A DNA stretch of 64,000 bases from CAIVAT01 sp037133475 (GTDB taxonomy: Bacteria > Bacteroidota > Bacteroidia > Bacteroidales > FEN-979). Numbering within the stretch: position 1 is the first letter of the stretch; the number at the start of each line of letters is the position of its first letter. Where the stretch lies: NCBI GenBank assembly GCA_037133475.1, contig JBAXOB010000001.1:1-64000 (forward strand), given 5' to 3'. Made by a program: the position numbers and the translations under genes. The notes under the pieces are model-generated. The model was not told where the DNA came from. It saw only the letters and a program-made list of their open reading frames with translations, and ran no database searches. Positions 15,934-24,737 of this stretch are shown here, piece by piece.

Positions 15934-18156
15934 TTGTTCCAGCCTTTGATATTTAAAAGACTTACATATACTTTCCCCTCCTTCCTGTCGAGCGTGCTGA
16001 ACAGCTATACCCAGATCTTTTTTTCCAACAGCATGGTCTTTGCCGTGATCCTGGTTGCGGTTTCGTTCTTCGATGTTTGGGCAGGGGTGAGCGGCATGGT
16101 TGCTGTTGTGGTGTCAAACACCTTTGCCTATCTCATGGGTCTTAACCGCCAGAAGATTAAAATGGGATTCTATGGATTCAACAGCTTGTTGGTGGGGCTT
16201 GGGTTGGGGGTATTCTACCAGCCTGGTTTCCAGTTCTTCATCATCCTTGGATTTGCCTCACTCCTAACCCTTTTGCTTACAGTTGTAATGGAAGGCGTGA
16301 TCGGGAAATACGGCCTGCCGTTCCTGAGTCTCTCCTTTTTGCTGGGGACATGGCTTGTCAGCATGGCTACGCGGCAGTTTACCGCGCTGCACGTAAGTGA
16401 ACGGGGCATCTACATGATGAACGAAATGTTCATGATCGGCGGGAAACACATGGTGTCGTCATACAACTGGTTCTCCGACTTTGGCATGCCTGAACCGGTA
16501 CGACTCTATTTCACTTCGCTGGGCGCCATTTTTTTTCAATACCATTTGTTTGCTGGGATATTGATCGCGCTGGGATTACTCATCTGTTCGCGAATCTCCT
16601 TTATCCTGTCGCTGCTGGGTTTCTTCTCAGCCTATGCCTATTATAATTTCATCGGCGCCGATATCCATGAACTGAGCTACAGTTATATCGGTTTTAATTT
16701 CATCCTGACCTCCATCGCCGTTGGCGGATTTTTCATCATCCCCTCGCGGTGGTCCTTCCTGTGGGTGATCCTGCTGACACCCGTCATTTCAATTATCCTG
16801 ACCAGCACGCAGACTATCTTTTCAATCTTCCAGCTCTCGGTCTATTCACTCCCTTTCAACCTGGTTGTAATGATCTTTCTGTATGTCCTTAAATTCAGGG
16901 AACGCTATTATGAAAAGCCTGAACTGGTGACCTACCAGCAATTCTCCCCGGAAAAAAACCTCTACTCACATTTGAATTACAAGTCCCGTTTCGGAAAATC
17001 ACTCTATTTCGCGTTTGTGTTGCCCTTCTGGGGTGAATGGAAGGTTACACAAAGTCATAACGGCAAGTTCACCCACCAGGGCGACTGGCGGCATGCATGG
17101 GATTTCGAAATAACCGATGACGATGGACTAACCTATGCCGGCGACGGAACCCTTCGTGAAAACTACTACGCATTTAATAAGCCGGTAGTTGCCCCGGCCG
17201 ACGGTTTTGTTGAGGAAATCACCGATGAAGTTGAGGATAATGAGATCGGCAGCGTTGACCTGGAACACAACTGGGGAAACACCCTGATCCTTAGGCATGC
17301 CGATCTCCTTTATTCAAAATTGTCGCACCTCAGAAAGGGCAGCTTCAAAGTTGCTGTTGGCGAACCTGTAAAAAAGGGCCAGGTGGTCGCGGCCTGCGGC
17401 AATTCGGGCCGGTCGCCCGTGCCCCATCTTCATTTCCAGCTCCAGGGAACACCCTACATCGGTTCACCCACGCTCGATTATCCTATCAGCCATTTTATCA
17501 GGCACAAGAACAACGTTTTTGAATTGAAGTCATACGAATCGCCGGAAAACGGGGTGTTTGTCTCTAACGTCACCAAGAATGCATCCCTTGAAAAGGCGTT
17601 TCATTTCATCGCAGGGCAGAAGTTCCTGTTCAGCGTGAATACCGGCAATGGCAAAGAATACATGATCGATTGGGAAGTCAAGGCAGATGCTGTAAACCAG
17701 ACCTATATTTTTTGTGAGAACTCGAAATCCCGGGCCTGGTTCCGCAACGACGGAGACATCCATTACTTTACCTATTTCGAAGGGGACCGCTCCTCAATCC
17801 TGTTTAAATTCTTCCTGGGAGCCTATAAGGTAATGATGGGCTATTACAAGGGCTTACAAGTGAAAGATCAGTACCCGGTGAATACATTCAACCATCCGCT
17901 GGCGGAACTCGTCCAGGATTTCGTTTCTCCCTTCATCATGTTCACCCGGTCGGAATACCTTCTCCACTACGTGGGCATGGAAGATGACCTGATGCAGACC
18001 AGCATCCGCCTGAGGTCGGAGGTGTCGGCCAGGATCGGCGTTTATGAACTTAAGAAAATGGAATGCGATCTGTTTGTAGGTGTTCACGGCCTGGAGCGGT
18101 TTATCATACGCGAAAATGAAAAAGAAACGGAAGTCAAACTGGTTAGCGGCCGATGA
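15934..18156 (+). CDS. Urea transporter fused to an M23-family metallopeptidase domain
   Basis: The 740-aa protein has an N-terminal half of about ten membrane helices with the urea-transporter signature MGFYGFNSLLVGLGLGVFY (about residues 70-88) and a second repeat-like FNFILTSIAVGGFF. From about residue 340 a periplasmic domain begins, with M23-type zinc motifs: DWRHAWDFEITDDDG near residue 385 (the HxxxD element is HAWD, with Trp instead of the usual Gly) and PHLHFQLQG near residue 497. KPVVAPADGFVEEITDEV and GEPVKKGQVVAACGNSGRSP match the lytic beta-sheet core. A 240-residue tail of unknown type follows. An in-frame TAA lies directly before position 15934, where the codon is TTG, so TTG appears to be the start. 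It heads an operon with two TPR/outer-membrane genes. Confidence 0.88.
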   Translation: MFQPLIFKRLTYTFPSFLSSVLNSYTQIFFSNSMVFAVILVAVSFFDVWAGVSGMVAVVVSNTFAYLMGLNRQKIKMGFYGFNSLLVGLGLGVFYQPGFQFFIILGFASLLTLLLTVVMEGVIGKYGLPFLSLSFLLGTWLVSMATRQFTALHVSERGIYMMNEMFMIGGKHMVSSYNWFSDFGMPEPVRLYFTSLGAIFFQYHLFAGILIALGLLICSRISFILSLLGFFSAYAYYNFIGADIHELSYSYIGFNFILTSIAVGGFFIIPSRWSFLWVILLTPVISIILTSTQTIFSIFQLSVYSLPFNLVVMIFLYVLKFRERYYEKPELVTYQQFSPEKNLYSHLNYKSRFGKSLYFAFVLPFWGEWKVTQSHNGKFTHQGDWRHAWDFEITDDDGLTYAGDGTLRENYYAFNKPVVAPADGFVEEITDEVEDNEIGSVDLEHNWGNTLILRHADLLYSKLSHLRKGSFKVAVGEPVKKGQVVAACGNSGRSPVPHLHFQLQGTPYIGSPTLDYPISHFIRHKNNVFELKSYESPENGVFVSNVTKNASLEKAFHFIAGQKFLFSVNTGNGKEYMIDWEVKADAVNQTYIFCENSKSRAWFRNDGDIHYFTYFEGDRSSILFKFFLGAYKVMMGYYKGLQVKDQYPVNTFNHPLAELVQDFVSPFIMFTRSEYLLHYVGMEDDLMQTSIRLRSEVSARIGVYELKKMECDLFVGVHGLERFIIRENEKETEVKLVSGR

Positions 18157-19649
18157 TAAGAAAACTGCTCATTTTGCTAACCATGATGGTTTCCGTTGCA
18201 ACCACCGAGGCTGTTGCGTCGGTTAAACTTGATTATATGACGGTTGACCTGGTCACAAACAGGTGTTTCGCGGAACAAAAATGGGACAGTGTGATCGTGA
18301 TCGGCAAGCAGGCCCTGCATCAGCATATCGATTATTACTATCTCCGCATGCGCATGGGGATCTCCTATTATCAAAAAGCCGAATATTTTCCTGCCATTAT
18401 CCACCTGAAAAAGGCGAGATGTTTCAATTCAAGTGATCCTGTGGTGGGAAATTACCTCTACCATGCCTATTTCTATGCCAACCGTATTGAAGAGGCGCGT
18501 CTGCTCAGGACATCCATGGCAAAAGAGGACCGGGATACCGTTCTTGACAAGACAGGGTTCGTGGAACAGCTCCATTTTGAAAGTGGTTATACCATCAGCA
18601 GCGACAGGTCGCCCGCAAACCTCGGCACAATGATGGGGAAAGACAGTATTTACGGCGAACGGGATCTTTATGGGAACAGTTTGTATACAAATCTTGGCCT
18701 GAAACTGAAGGTCGCGAACCGGGTTGGTATTTCATTAGCCTATAATTATCTTAACTTCACAAAAACGAAGTACATCCAGTATATCAGGAACGAGGATCAC
18801 CTGCAAAACATAGCCGACTCCGCATGGGGGAAAAGCTACAACTACACCTTTCCCTGGGTGACCCATGACACCAGTTTCACCTACCATGTAATGCAGCATG
18901 AGGCTTATCTCAGCGTCTCGGTCGCCCTGCCTTTCGGGATTAAAATCATCCCTGCATTCCACTGGCTTCATGTGAGCTACACCATGATAAACCCATCCTA
19001 CAGCAGGGATACCGTTCACGATACTGCATTTTATACCAACAACAACAACACTTACCATACATTCCCCTTCACCCGTCTGACCTACTCCTATACCCCGAAA
19101 GACACAGCATTTAATAACTATGTGGCTTCCCTCCGCATTTCAAAAGACTTTGGAAGATGCACCCTCGGACTAACCGGCAGCTGGTCGGACCTGAACGGGA
19201 AAACGCAGAAACAGGCCGGCTTGTCGCTGACTTACTTCCCGTTCGGCAACTTCAATATTTACGGCACCACATCCATCACCGGATTCATGCAGGGCAGCGA
19301 CACCAGGCTGTTATCCAGCCAGGTACTGGGTTTGAAATGCACAAACTGGATGTGGGCCGAGATGAATTTCTATTATGGCAATTATACCAATTCCAATATC
19401 CTGAACGGGTCGGTTGTTTATAACAACAGCGATATCATCGATTACAGGGGAGGCGCCACACTGGTTTTCATGGCAGGCAGTCATCTCCAGTTTTCACTCC
19501 TGTACCAGTATTTCCGCAAGGAGAGCCAGCAACTTTATTACATGAAAGTTCAGAATCCCGACACCCACGCAATAAAAGAAACACCGCAGATCAAAAATAA
19601 TCCCTATAACACAAACACAATAATCGGAGGAATCACATGGAAACTATAG
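18153..19649 (+). CDS. Exported protein with TPR-like N-terminus and outer-membrane beta-barrel
   Basis: The 498-aa product starts at the ATG in the ATGA overlap with the previous stop, a sign of translational coupling. It has a signal peptide (about residues 1-23), two or three TPR-like helices (YYLRMRMGISYYQKAEYFPA, then IIHLKKARCFNSSDP) up to residue 125, and a long barrel-like region of aromatic-ended strands (NLGLKLKVANRVGISLAYNY, LTYFPFGNFNIYGTTSITGF, HLQFSLLYQYFRKESQQ). It is probably an outer-membrane channel or scaffold working with the inner-membrane urea transporter/M23 fusion. The linkage is inferred from the operon; I do not know a named family. Confidence 0.65.
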   Translation: MIRKLLILLTMMVSVATTEAVASVKLDYMTVDLVTNRCFAEQKWDSVIVIGKQALHQHIDYYYLRMRMGISYYQKAEYFPAIIHLKKARCFNSSDPVVGNYLYHAYFYANRIEEARLLRTSMAKEDRDTVLDKTGFVEQLHFESGYTISSDRSPANLGTMMGKDSIYGERDLYGNSLYTNLGLKLKVANRVGISLAYNYLNFTKTKYIQYIRNEDHLQNIADSAWGKSYNYTFPWVTHDTSFTYHVMQHEAYLSVSVALPFGIKIIPAFHWLHVSYTMINPSYSRDTVHDTAFYTNNNNTYHTFPFTRLTYSYTPKDTAFNNYVASLRISKDFGRCTLGLTGSWSDLNGKTQKQAGLSLTYFPFGNFNIYGTTSITGFMQGSDTRLLSSQVLGLKCTNWMWAEMNFYYGNYTNSNILNGSVVYNNSDIIDYRGGATLVFMAGSHLQFSLLYQYFRKESQQLYYMKVQNPDTHAIKETPQIKNNPYNTNTIIGGITWKL

Positions 19650-20305
19650 AAAAAATGACACCCTGCAAATTAAAAATGACAGATTTTTCACCCTTTCGCT
19701 ATTGGACCATTTCATTGTTCCTGCTTTGTTCAATTCCGTTGTTTAGCCAGACAAGCATCGCCACACTCCAGGAGGCCTTCGCCAAGAGCCAGGAATATGA
19801 AGGGAGGGGAAATTTCAATGAGGCCATTGCCACCATGAAAAAAGTTTACCAGGAAGATTCCTATGAAACCAACCTGCGCCTGGGCTGGCTGACCAACCTT
19901 GCAGGCCAGTTTACCGAATCGTCATCTTACTATCAGAAAGCCATCAATCTGAAACCTTACGCCATTGAACCAAAATTCGGGTTTGTATATCCCGCTTCCG
20001 CCCTTGGGAACTGGGACCAGGTGATTAAACAATACAATGAAATTCTGACCATTGATCCGCAAAACACCCTGGCAAACTACAGGATGGGTTCCATTTATTA
20101 TGGCCGGAAAGATTACGCAAAGGCGGAAAAATTTCTCGAAAAGGTGATCAACCTTTACCCTTTTGATTACGACAGCATGCTTCTTTATGGCTGGACAAAC
20201 TACAAGCTCGGGAAATTACGCGAAGCCCAGGTGATGTTCAACAAGGTGTTGCTGAACAAGCCTAAGGATGTGTCGGCACTCGAGGGGTTGTCGCTGATCA
20301 AATAA
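19637..20305 (+). CDS. Exported TPR protein, third gene of the urea-transporter operon
   Basis: The 222-aa product overlaps the previous gene by 13 bp and has GGAGG seven bases before its ATG. A signal-anchor (FRYWTISLFLLCSIPLFSQ) lies at residues 21-39, and four TPR units fill the rest (EGRGNFNEAIATMKKVYQED, AGQFTESSSYYQKAINLKPY, LGNWDQVIKQYNEILTIDPQ, YGRKDYAKAEKFLEKVINLY). An alternative start at 19676 would give a more conventional signal peptide. Its role is probably protein-protein scaffolding in the periplasm with the barrel protein; the function is otherwise unknown. Confidence 0.7.
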   Translation: METIEKMTPCKLKMTDFSPFRYWTISLFLLCSIPLFSQTSIATLQEAFAKSQEYEGRGNFNEAIATMKKVYQEDSYETNLRLGWLTNLAGQFTESSSYYQKAINLKPYAIEPKFGFVYPASALGNWDQVIKQYNEILTIDPQNTLANYRMGSIYYGRKDYAKAEKFLEKVINLYPFDYDSMLLYGWTNYKLGKLREAQVMFNKVLLNKPKDVSALEGLSLIK

Positions 20306-20402
20306 AGGCGGCTCTTTCCCAATACCTCTTCAGGAAGCTGGCAATCCAAAAAAAATATGTTGATTTTCTCTTATTAAGCAACTTTTCCGCTTAACCGTGT
20401 CT

Positions 20403-20416
20403 GTTATTTAAATAAC
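20403..20416. promoter_or_regulatory. Perfect palindrome GTTATTTAAATAAC upstream of rfbF
   Basis: A 14-base self-complementary sequence lies 9 bp before the rfbF start. It could be an operator or simply an A/T-rich promoter element. No -33/-7 pair is obvious next to it. Confidence 0.3.
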
Positions 20417-20424
20417 AATCCATC

Positions 20425-21207
20425 ATGATGAAAGTAGCCATTCTTGCAGGCGGCCTCGGTACCCGGATCAGCGAAGAGACCCATTCGATCCCCAAACCGA
20501 TGATCCAGATCGGCGGGAAACCGATTCTCTGGCATATCATGAAAATATATTCCTATTTCGGTTTCAACGAATTTATCATCCTGGCGGGATACAAGAGCTA
20601 TGTGATCAAGGAGTACTTCGCAAACTATTTCCTGCACCAGTCCGACGTGACCTTTAACCTGGCCACCAACAGCATGGAGATCCTCAACTCGCAGAGCGAG
20701 CCGTGGAAGGTGACCATCCTCGACACCGGGCTGAACACCATGACAGGCGGGCGTATCAAACGGGCCGAGCGGTTCCTGGGGGATGCCCCCTTTTTTCTGA
20801 CCTACGGCGACGGGGTGGCCAACGTAAATATCCACAGGCAGCTTGAATTTCACAAGCATCATGGCAAAAAGGTGACGATGACCGCCGTTCAGCCTGAAGG
20901 CCGGTTTGGCGCGATCAACATCGAAGAGGGCAGCGAGCGGGTGGCCAACTTCATGGAGAAGCCCAAAGGCGATGGCGCCTGGATCAACGGCGGGTTTTTT
21001 ATTTGCGAACCCGGGATTTTCGATTTCCTCAACGAAGGCGACCAGACCATCTGGGAGCGTTACCCGCTCGAGGAGATAGCGCGGAAAGAGGAGTTGCAGG
21101 CCTTTAAACACACCGGGTACTGGAAACCGATGGATACACTCCGAGACAAAATGCAGCTCGAGGATGAATGGAAGAAAAATGAAGCCCCGTGGAAAGTATG
21201 GAGATAA
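20425..21207 (+). CDS. rfbF: Glucose-1-phosphate cytidylyltransferase
   Basis: The 260-aa nucleotidyltransferase has the signature VAILAGGLGTRISEETHSIP and KPMIQIGGKPILWHIMKIYS. It continues with FIILAGYKSYVIKEYFANYF, YGDGVANVNIHRQLEFHKHH, FGAINIEEGSERVANFMEKP and the diagnostic C-terminus FKHTGYWKPMDTLRDKMQLE. It makes CDP-glucose from CTP and glucose-1-phosphate, the first committed step to CDP-linked deoxysugars. The product of the overlapping next gene uses CDP-glucose. It begins a polysaccharide locus that runs to about 27.5 kb. ATG codons at 20425 and 20428 are both possible starts. Confidence 0.95.
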   Translation: MMKVAILAGGLGTRISEETHSIPKPMIQIGGKPILWHIMKIYSYFGFNEFIILAGYKSYVIKEYFANYFLHQSDVTFNLATNSMEILNSQSEPWKVTILDTGLNTMTGGRIKRAERFLGDAPFFLTYGDGVANVNIHRQLEFHKHHGKKVTMTAVQPEGRFGAINIEEGSERVANFMEKPKGDGAWINGGFFICEPGIFDFLNEGDQTIWERYPLEEIARKEELQAFKHTGYWKPMDTLRDKMQLEDEWKKNEAPWKVWR

Positions 21208-22310
21208 CATCTTTATTCGATGGAATATACCACGGCCGGAAGGTCCTGGTTACCGGTCATACCGGTTTTAAGGGTTCATGGCTTGCCTATTGGCTTTCGC
21301 AGATGGGGGCCGAGGTTTATGGCATCGCCCTTGACCCTCCCACCGAACCCAATCACCTGTCAGTTCTAGCATTCAACTGCCACTCCCTCATCCTCGATAT
21401 TACCCGCAGGGAGGAATTCGCAGCGGCAGTCACCTCTATCCGTCCCGAGATCATCTTTCACCTTGCGGCACAGCCACTGGTCAGGCTTTCATATGAACAA
21501 CCCTATGAAACCTATCTCACGAATGTAATGGGTACGGTGAATGTGCTTGAGGCAGCCCGTCACACAGATTCCGTAAGGGCGGTCGTGATCGTGACCAGCG
21601 ATAAATGTTATGATAACCGGGAGTGGGCATGGGGTTACCGTGAAAATGAGCCCATGGGAGGCAAAGACCCCTACAGCTCCTCCAAGGGTTGTGCGGAACT
21701 TGTCACCGCCGCCTACCGCCACTCCTATTTTCATCCGGCAGCATTCGGAACATCACACAACGTATTGGTTGCCACGGCCCGGGCGGGAAATGTGATCGGA
21801 GGGGGCGACTGGGCCCTCGACAGGATCGTTCCCGACCTGGTAAAAGCTGCTTCCTCAGGCACGCGCCTGTTGCTCAGGTATCCCGGCGCTACGCGCCCGT
21901 GGCAGCACGTGCTTGAGCCCCTCAGCGGCTACCTGATGATCGGATGGCGGCTCCTGCAGGGCAAAGCCGAATTCGGAAAAAGCTGGAATTTCGGACCCTC
22001 AATTGCATCGAACCTGTCTGTCATCGAACTGGTCACCGAAGCCGCCATTAGTTGGAAGGAGGTTGCCTTTGAAACCGGGAACGGCATTCAGCCGCATGAA
22101 GCAGGTTACCTGATGCTCGACAGCTCGCTGGCCAAAAAGGAGCTCCTGTGGGATACCGTATGGGATTTTAAAACTACCGTCGGGAAAACCATCGGGTGGT
22201 ACAGGGACTTTTATGCCAATTCAGGGATCAGGACCGGCGACGATCTCGCATCCTTTATCGGGGAGGCAACTGAAAAATCGATACCATGGTCCCGGAACGG
22301 CAGGAGCTGA
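21198..22310 (+). CDS. rfbG: CDP-glucose 4,6-dehydratase
   Basis: The product is 370 aa from the ATG at 21198 (a GTG at 21189 would add three residues). It is an extended SDR with a Rossmann loop KVLVTGHTGFKGSWLAYWLS, IFHLAAQPLVRLSYEQPYET, VTSDKCYDNREWAWGYRENE and the catalytic YSSSKGCAEL. This is the CDP-glucose dehydratase pattern, yielding CDP-4-keto-6-deoxyglucose. It overlaps rfbF by 10 bp. With rfbF it supplies a CDP-6-deoxysugar precursor, probably for O-antigen or exopolysaccharide. No rfbH-like dehydrase is present in the window, so the final sugar is not determined. Confidence 0.94.
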   Translation: MEITSLFDGIYHGRKVLVTGHTGFKGSWLAYWLSQMGAEVYGIALDPPTEPNHLSVLAFNCHSLILDITRREEFAAAVTSIRPEIIFHLAAQPLVRLSYEQPYETYLTNVMGTVNVLEAARHTDSVRAVVIVTSDKCYDNREWAWGYRENEPMGGKDPYSSSKGCAELVTAAYRHSYFHPAAFGTSHNVLVATARAGNVIGGGDWALDRIVPDLVKAASSGTRLLLRYPGATRPWQHVLEPLSGYLMIGWRLLQGKAEFGKSWNFGPSIASNLSVIELVTEAAISWKEVAFETGNGIQPHEAGYLMLDSSLAKKELLWDTVWDFKTTVGKTIGWYRDFYANSGIRTGDDLASFIGEATEKSIPWSRNGRS

Positions 22311-23245
22311 TGAGAAAAAGAGTGCTGATTACAGGGGGAGGCGGCTACCTGGGGTCAAAGCTGGCCGAAAGGATCGCCCCGTCGGGAGCCGAATGTTTCC
22401 TGCTCGACCGCTCGCACAATGCCACGGCAACCGGCCTGGATGCCCGCTTCCCGAACATTCACCTTGTCCGGGCCGATCTCACCGACCCGGAGGGACTCCG
22501 CAATGCCTGTGAAGGGATTTTCCCCGACCGGGTGTTCCATTTTGCAGCCTCCATCGACAGGAGCCGGGATTTCTCAAACTTCGACAATATCTCCGGCATC
22601 AATGTCAAAGGCACCCTGAACCTGTTGGAAGCGCTGGCTGGCGTTGACTATCAATCGTTCTGTTTTGCAGGATCCAGCGAGGTTTACGGGACCCTTAACC
22701 CCACTCCTTTCCACGAAGACCAGCTTCCGCTTCCCGTATCCCCCTATTCCCTCACCAAGTTGATGGCCGAAGAGCTGATCAGGAGCTGGTCGGCGATTCG
22801 ACGGAAACCCTTTACCATTTTCCGCATCTTCCTCTTCATGGGGCCCGACATGCCCCTGACGACCTTCCTGGCGCAGCTTTATGACGCCTTTATTAAAAAG
22901 GAGGAGTTCAGGATGACCCGTGGAGAGCAGAAACGGGATTACCTGCTTCTCGAAGAGCTGCTTTACTGCATCGACACCCTCTCCTGCATCCCGGATGCTG
23001 CCGGTGAAACCATCAACCTTTGCAGCGGCACCTCCTTTTCGATGAAGGAAATTGCCGACACTGTTTGTGAAATCAGCGGGAATGCGCTGAAAGTAAGCCA
23101 TTCCCTTCCATACCGCGAAAACGAGATATGGGAGATCAGGGGTTCCAATGACAAATTAAAAAGATTCCTGCCCGGATTTGAACCCCGGCCATTCCTGAAA
23201 GGTATTCAATCATTATTTAAACCCTGTCAGACCATTGAAAATTAA
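22310..23245 (+). CDS. NAD-dependent epimerase/dehydratase (extended SDR)
   Basis: The product is 311 aa from the ATG at 22310, which overlaps the rfbG stop (TGATG). It has RVLITGGGGYLGSKLAERIA, FHFAASIDRSRDF, FAGSSEVYGTLNP and the catalytic YSLTKLMAEELI, then INLCSGTSFSMKEIADTVCE. These are the marks of nucleotide-sugar epimerases or reductases. By position it probably acts on the CDP-4-keto-6-deoxyglucose made by the rfbG product, for example as a reductase or epimerase giving a CDP-6-deoxyhexose; this is an inference. An upstream in-frame start at 22286 would add eight residues but would overlap rfbG further. Confidence 0.88.
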   Translation: MRKRVLITGGGGYLGSKLAERIAPSGAECFLLDRSHNATATGLDARFPNIHLVRADLTDPEGLRNACEGIFPDRVFHFAASIDRSRDFSNFDNISGINVKGTLNLLEALAGVDYQSFCFAGSSEVYGTLNPTPFHEDQLPLPVSPYSLTKLMAEELIRSWSAIRRKPFTIFRIFLFMGPDMPLTTFLAQLYDAFIKKEEFRMTRGEQKRDYLLLEELLYCIDTLSCIPDAAGETINLCSGTSFSMKEIADTVCEISGNALKVSHSLPYRENEIWEIRGSNDKLKRFLPGFEPRPFLKGIQSLFKPCQTIEN

Positions 23246-24737
23246 GTTTTTTACTGCTGTTTTAATCCCTTTCTTGATAACAGGCACCGTGATGTCCAAA
23301 GGAACTGACACCCTGACCATTGCCAAAAATCTGAAGGATACCGGGAAAATCAGGGAGTCACTGGCCATCCTGGGCCAATATCATAAAAACCATCCGGAGG
23401 AGCTCTATGCCAATTGGATCTACGCCCAGGTTGCCTACCAGGCACATAAGCTTAGCCTGGCCTCCGGCCTGTATGAACAGGCTGTCAGGCTGTCGCCCGA
23501 CGATAACGTGCTACGGCTGGATTATGCAAAGTTCCTGGTGAATACGGGCAATTTCAGGAAGGCCGATGTACAGCTGACAAAATATACCGCCAGCAATATC
23601 AGCAACCCCGAACCCTGGTATTACCTCGCGAAGATCGACTACTGGAAGGGAAAAAACAAGGAGGCGCTTGGGCTGCTGGACAACCTGCTGCGGAACATCC
23701 CCGAATACACCCCTGCGAAGCTGCTCCGCGACCAGATCCTGAAGGAACTCTCCCCATGGCTTGGCATCGACGTAGCCTATTCCTCCGACGACCAGCCTGT
23801 GAACATGTTCAGTCCCGCCATTAAAGGAGGACTTTACAGGTCAAACCTTTTAGGGCTCGACTTCCGGATCATCGCGCCTGTCTCGTTCCACAGCGGCGGA
23901 AATTTCCGTGCCGCAGGGTTCAGCCTCGGAAACCGCTTCCATTTCAGCAAGCCGAATATGAATTTCTACCTGAACCTCGGTGTTTATAACCTCAACACCC
24001 TGCATACAACCAGTTGGACTGGCGACTTTAAAATTGAGAAAAACCTCCTCCGGAAGGTTTCGGTTTGGGCCGAGATCCTGCGAAAACCCTATCTTTCGAC
24101 CGCCAGCAGCCTGGGCACGCCGGTTTTCGAAAACCACCTGACCCTTGCCGCCAGCCTCAACAATCCCGACCACTGGAACGGCAGGCTGAGCTTCGAAGGC
24201 AGCACCTTCTCAACAGACAACAATTCAGTAAAGGCATTTTGCGGATGGATCTTTGTCCCGGCCATAAAGACCAGGCGGTTTGACTTTCATTTCGGATACG
24301 GGTACAACTACAGTACGGCAAAGGAATCGCGGTTTACCAGCGAGAAACCGCTCAATGAGATCATTTCAGCCTGGGATCCCGCCACTCCCATTTCCGGCAT
24401 ATACAATCCCTATTTTACCCCAAAAGACCAGCAGGTCCACTCCCTGCTGGCGATCATCCAATTCAGGGCGGCTGAAAGGTTGAAATTCACGGTGAATATC
24501 AACGGAGGCGTTTATGCAACCACCCAGTATCCCTATCTTTTTCTGGATAAAAATGCCTCCGACTCCATCGTCATCCAGCAGGCTTCGGAGAAGAAGTCGT
24601 TTAACCCAGTCAGCGTGAATGCCGGGATGGACTGGCAGGTGTCGGGCAGCATCGACCTGCACGCCCAGGCCGACTACAGCAAGACCATCTATTATACAAC
24701 AGGGAGTTTTTCCGTCACTTTGCGCAAACGCTTTTAA
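23235..24737 (+). CDS. TPR protein with YaiO-like outer-membrane barrel, likely polysaccharide export
   Basis: The 500-aa product reads from TTG at 23235 within the tail of the SDR gene. A signal peptide (FFTAVLIPFLITGTVMSKG) is followed by four or five TPR units (DTLTIAKNLKDTGKIRESLA, HKLSLASGLYEQAVRLSPDD, TGNFRKADVQLTKYTASN) to about residue 175. The rest is a barrel of about 14-16 strands (NMNFYLNLGVYNLNTLHTTS, RRFDFHFGYGYNYST, INGGVYATTQYPYLF, TGSFSVTLRKRF). This order resembles PgaA/BcsC-like export proteins, in which periplasmic TPRs feed polymer to an outer-membrane pore. It is followed with no gap by a processive glycosyltransferase, which supports that role. Confidence 0.75.
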   Translation: MKIKFFTAVLIPFLITGTVMSKGTDTLTIAKNLKDTGKIRESLAILGQYHKNHPEELYANWIYAQVAYQAHKLSLASGLYEQAVRLSPDDNVLRLDYAKFLVNTGNFRKADVQLTKYTASNISNPEPWYYLAKIDYWKGKNKEALGLLDNLLRNIPEYTPAKLLRDQILKELSPWLGIDVAYSSDDQPVNMFSPAIKGGLYRSNLLGLDFRIIAPVSFHSGGNFRAAGFSLGNRFHFSKPNMNFYLNLGVYNLNTLHTTSWTGDFKIEKNLLRKVSVWAEILRKPYLSTASSLGTPVFENHLTLAASLNNPDHWNGRLSFEGSTFSTDNNSVKAFCGWIFVPAIKTRRFDFHFGYGYNYSTAKESRFTSEKPLNEIISAWDPATPISGIYNPYFTPKDQQVHSLLAIIQFRAAERLKFTVNINGGVYATTQYPYLFLDKNASDSIVIQQASEKKSFNPVSVNAGMDWQVSGSIDLHAQADYSKTIYYTTGSFSVTLRKRF

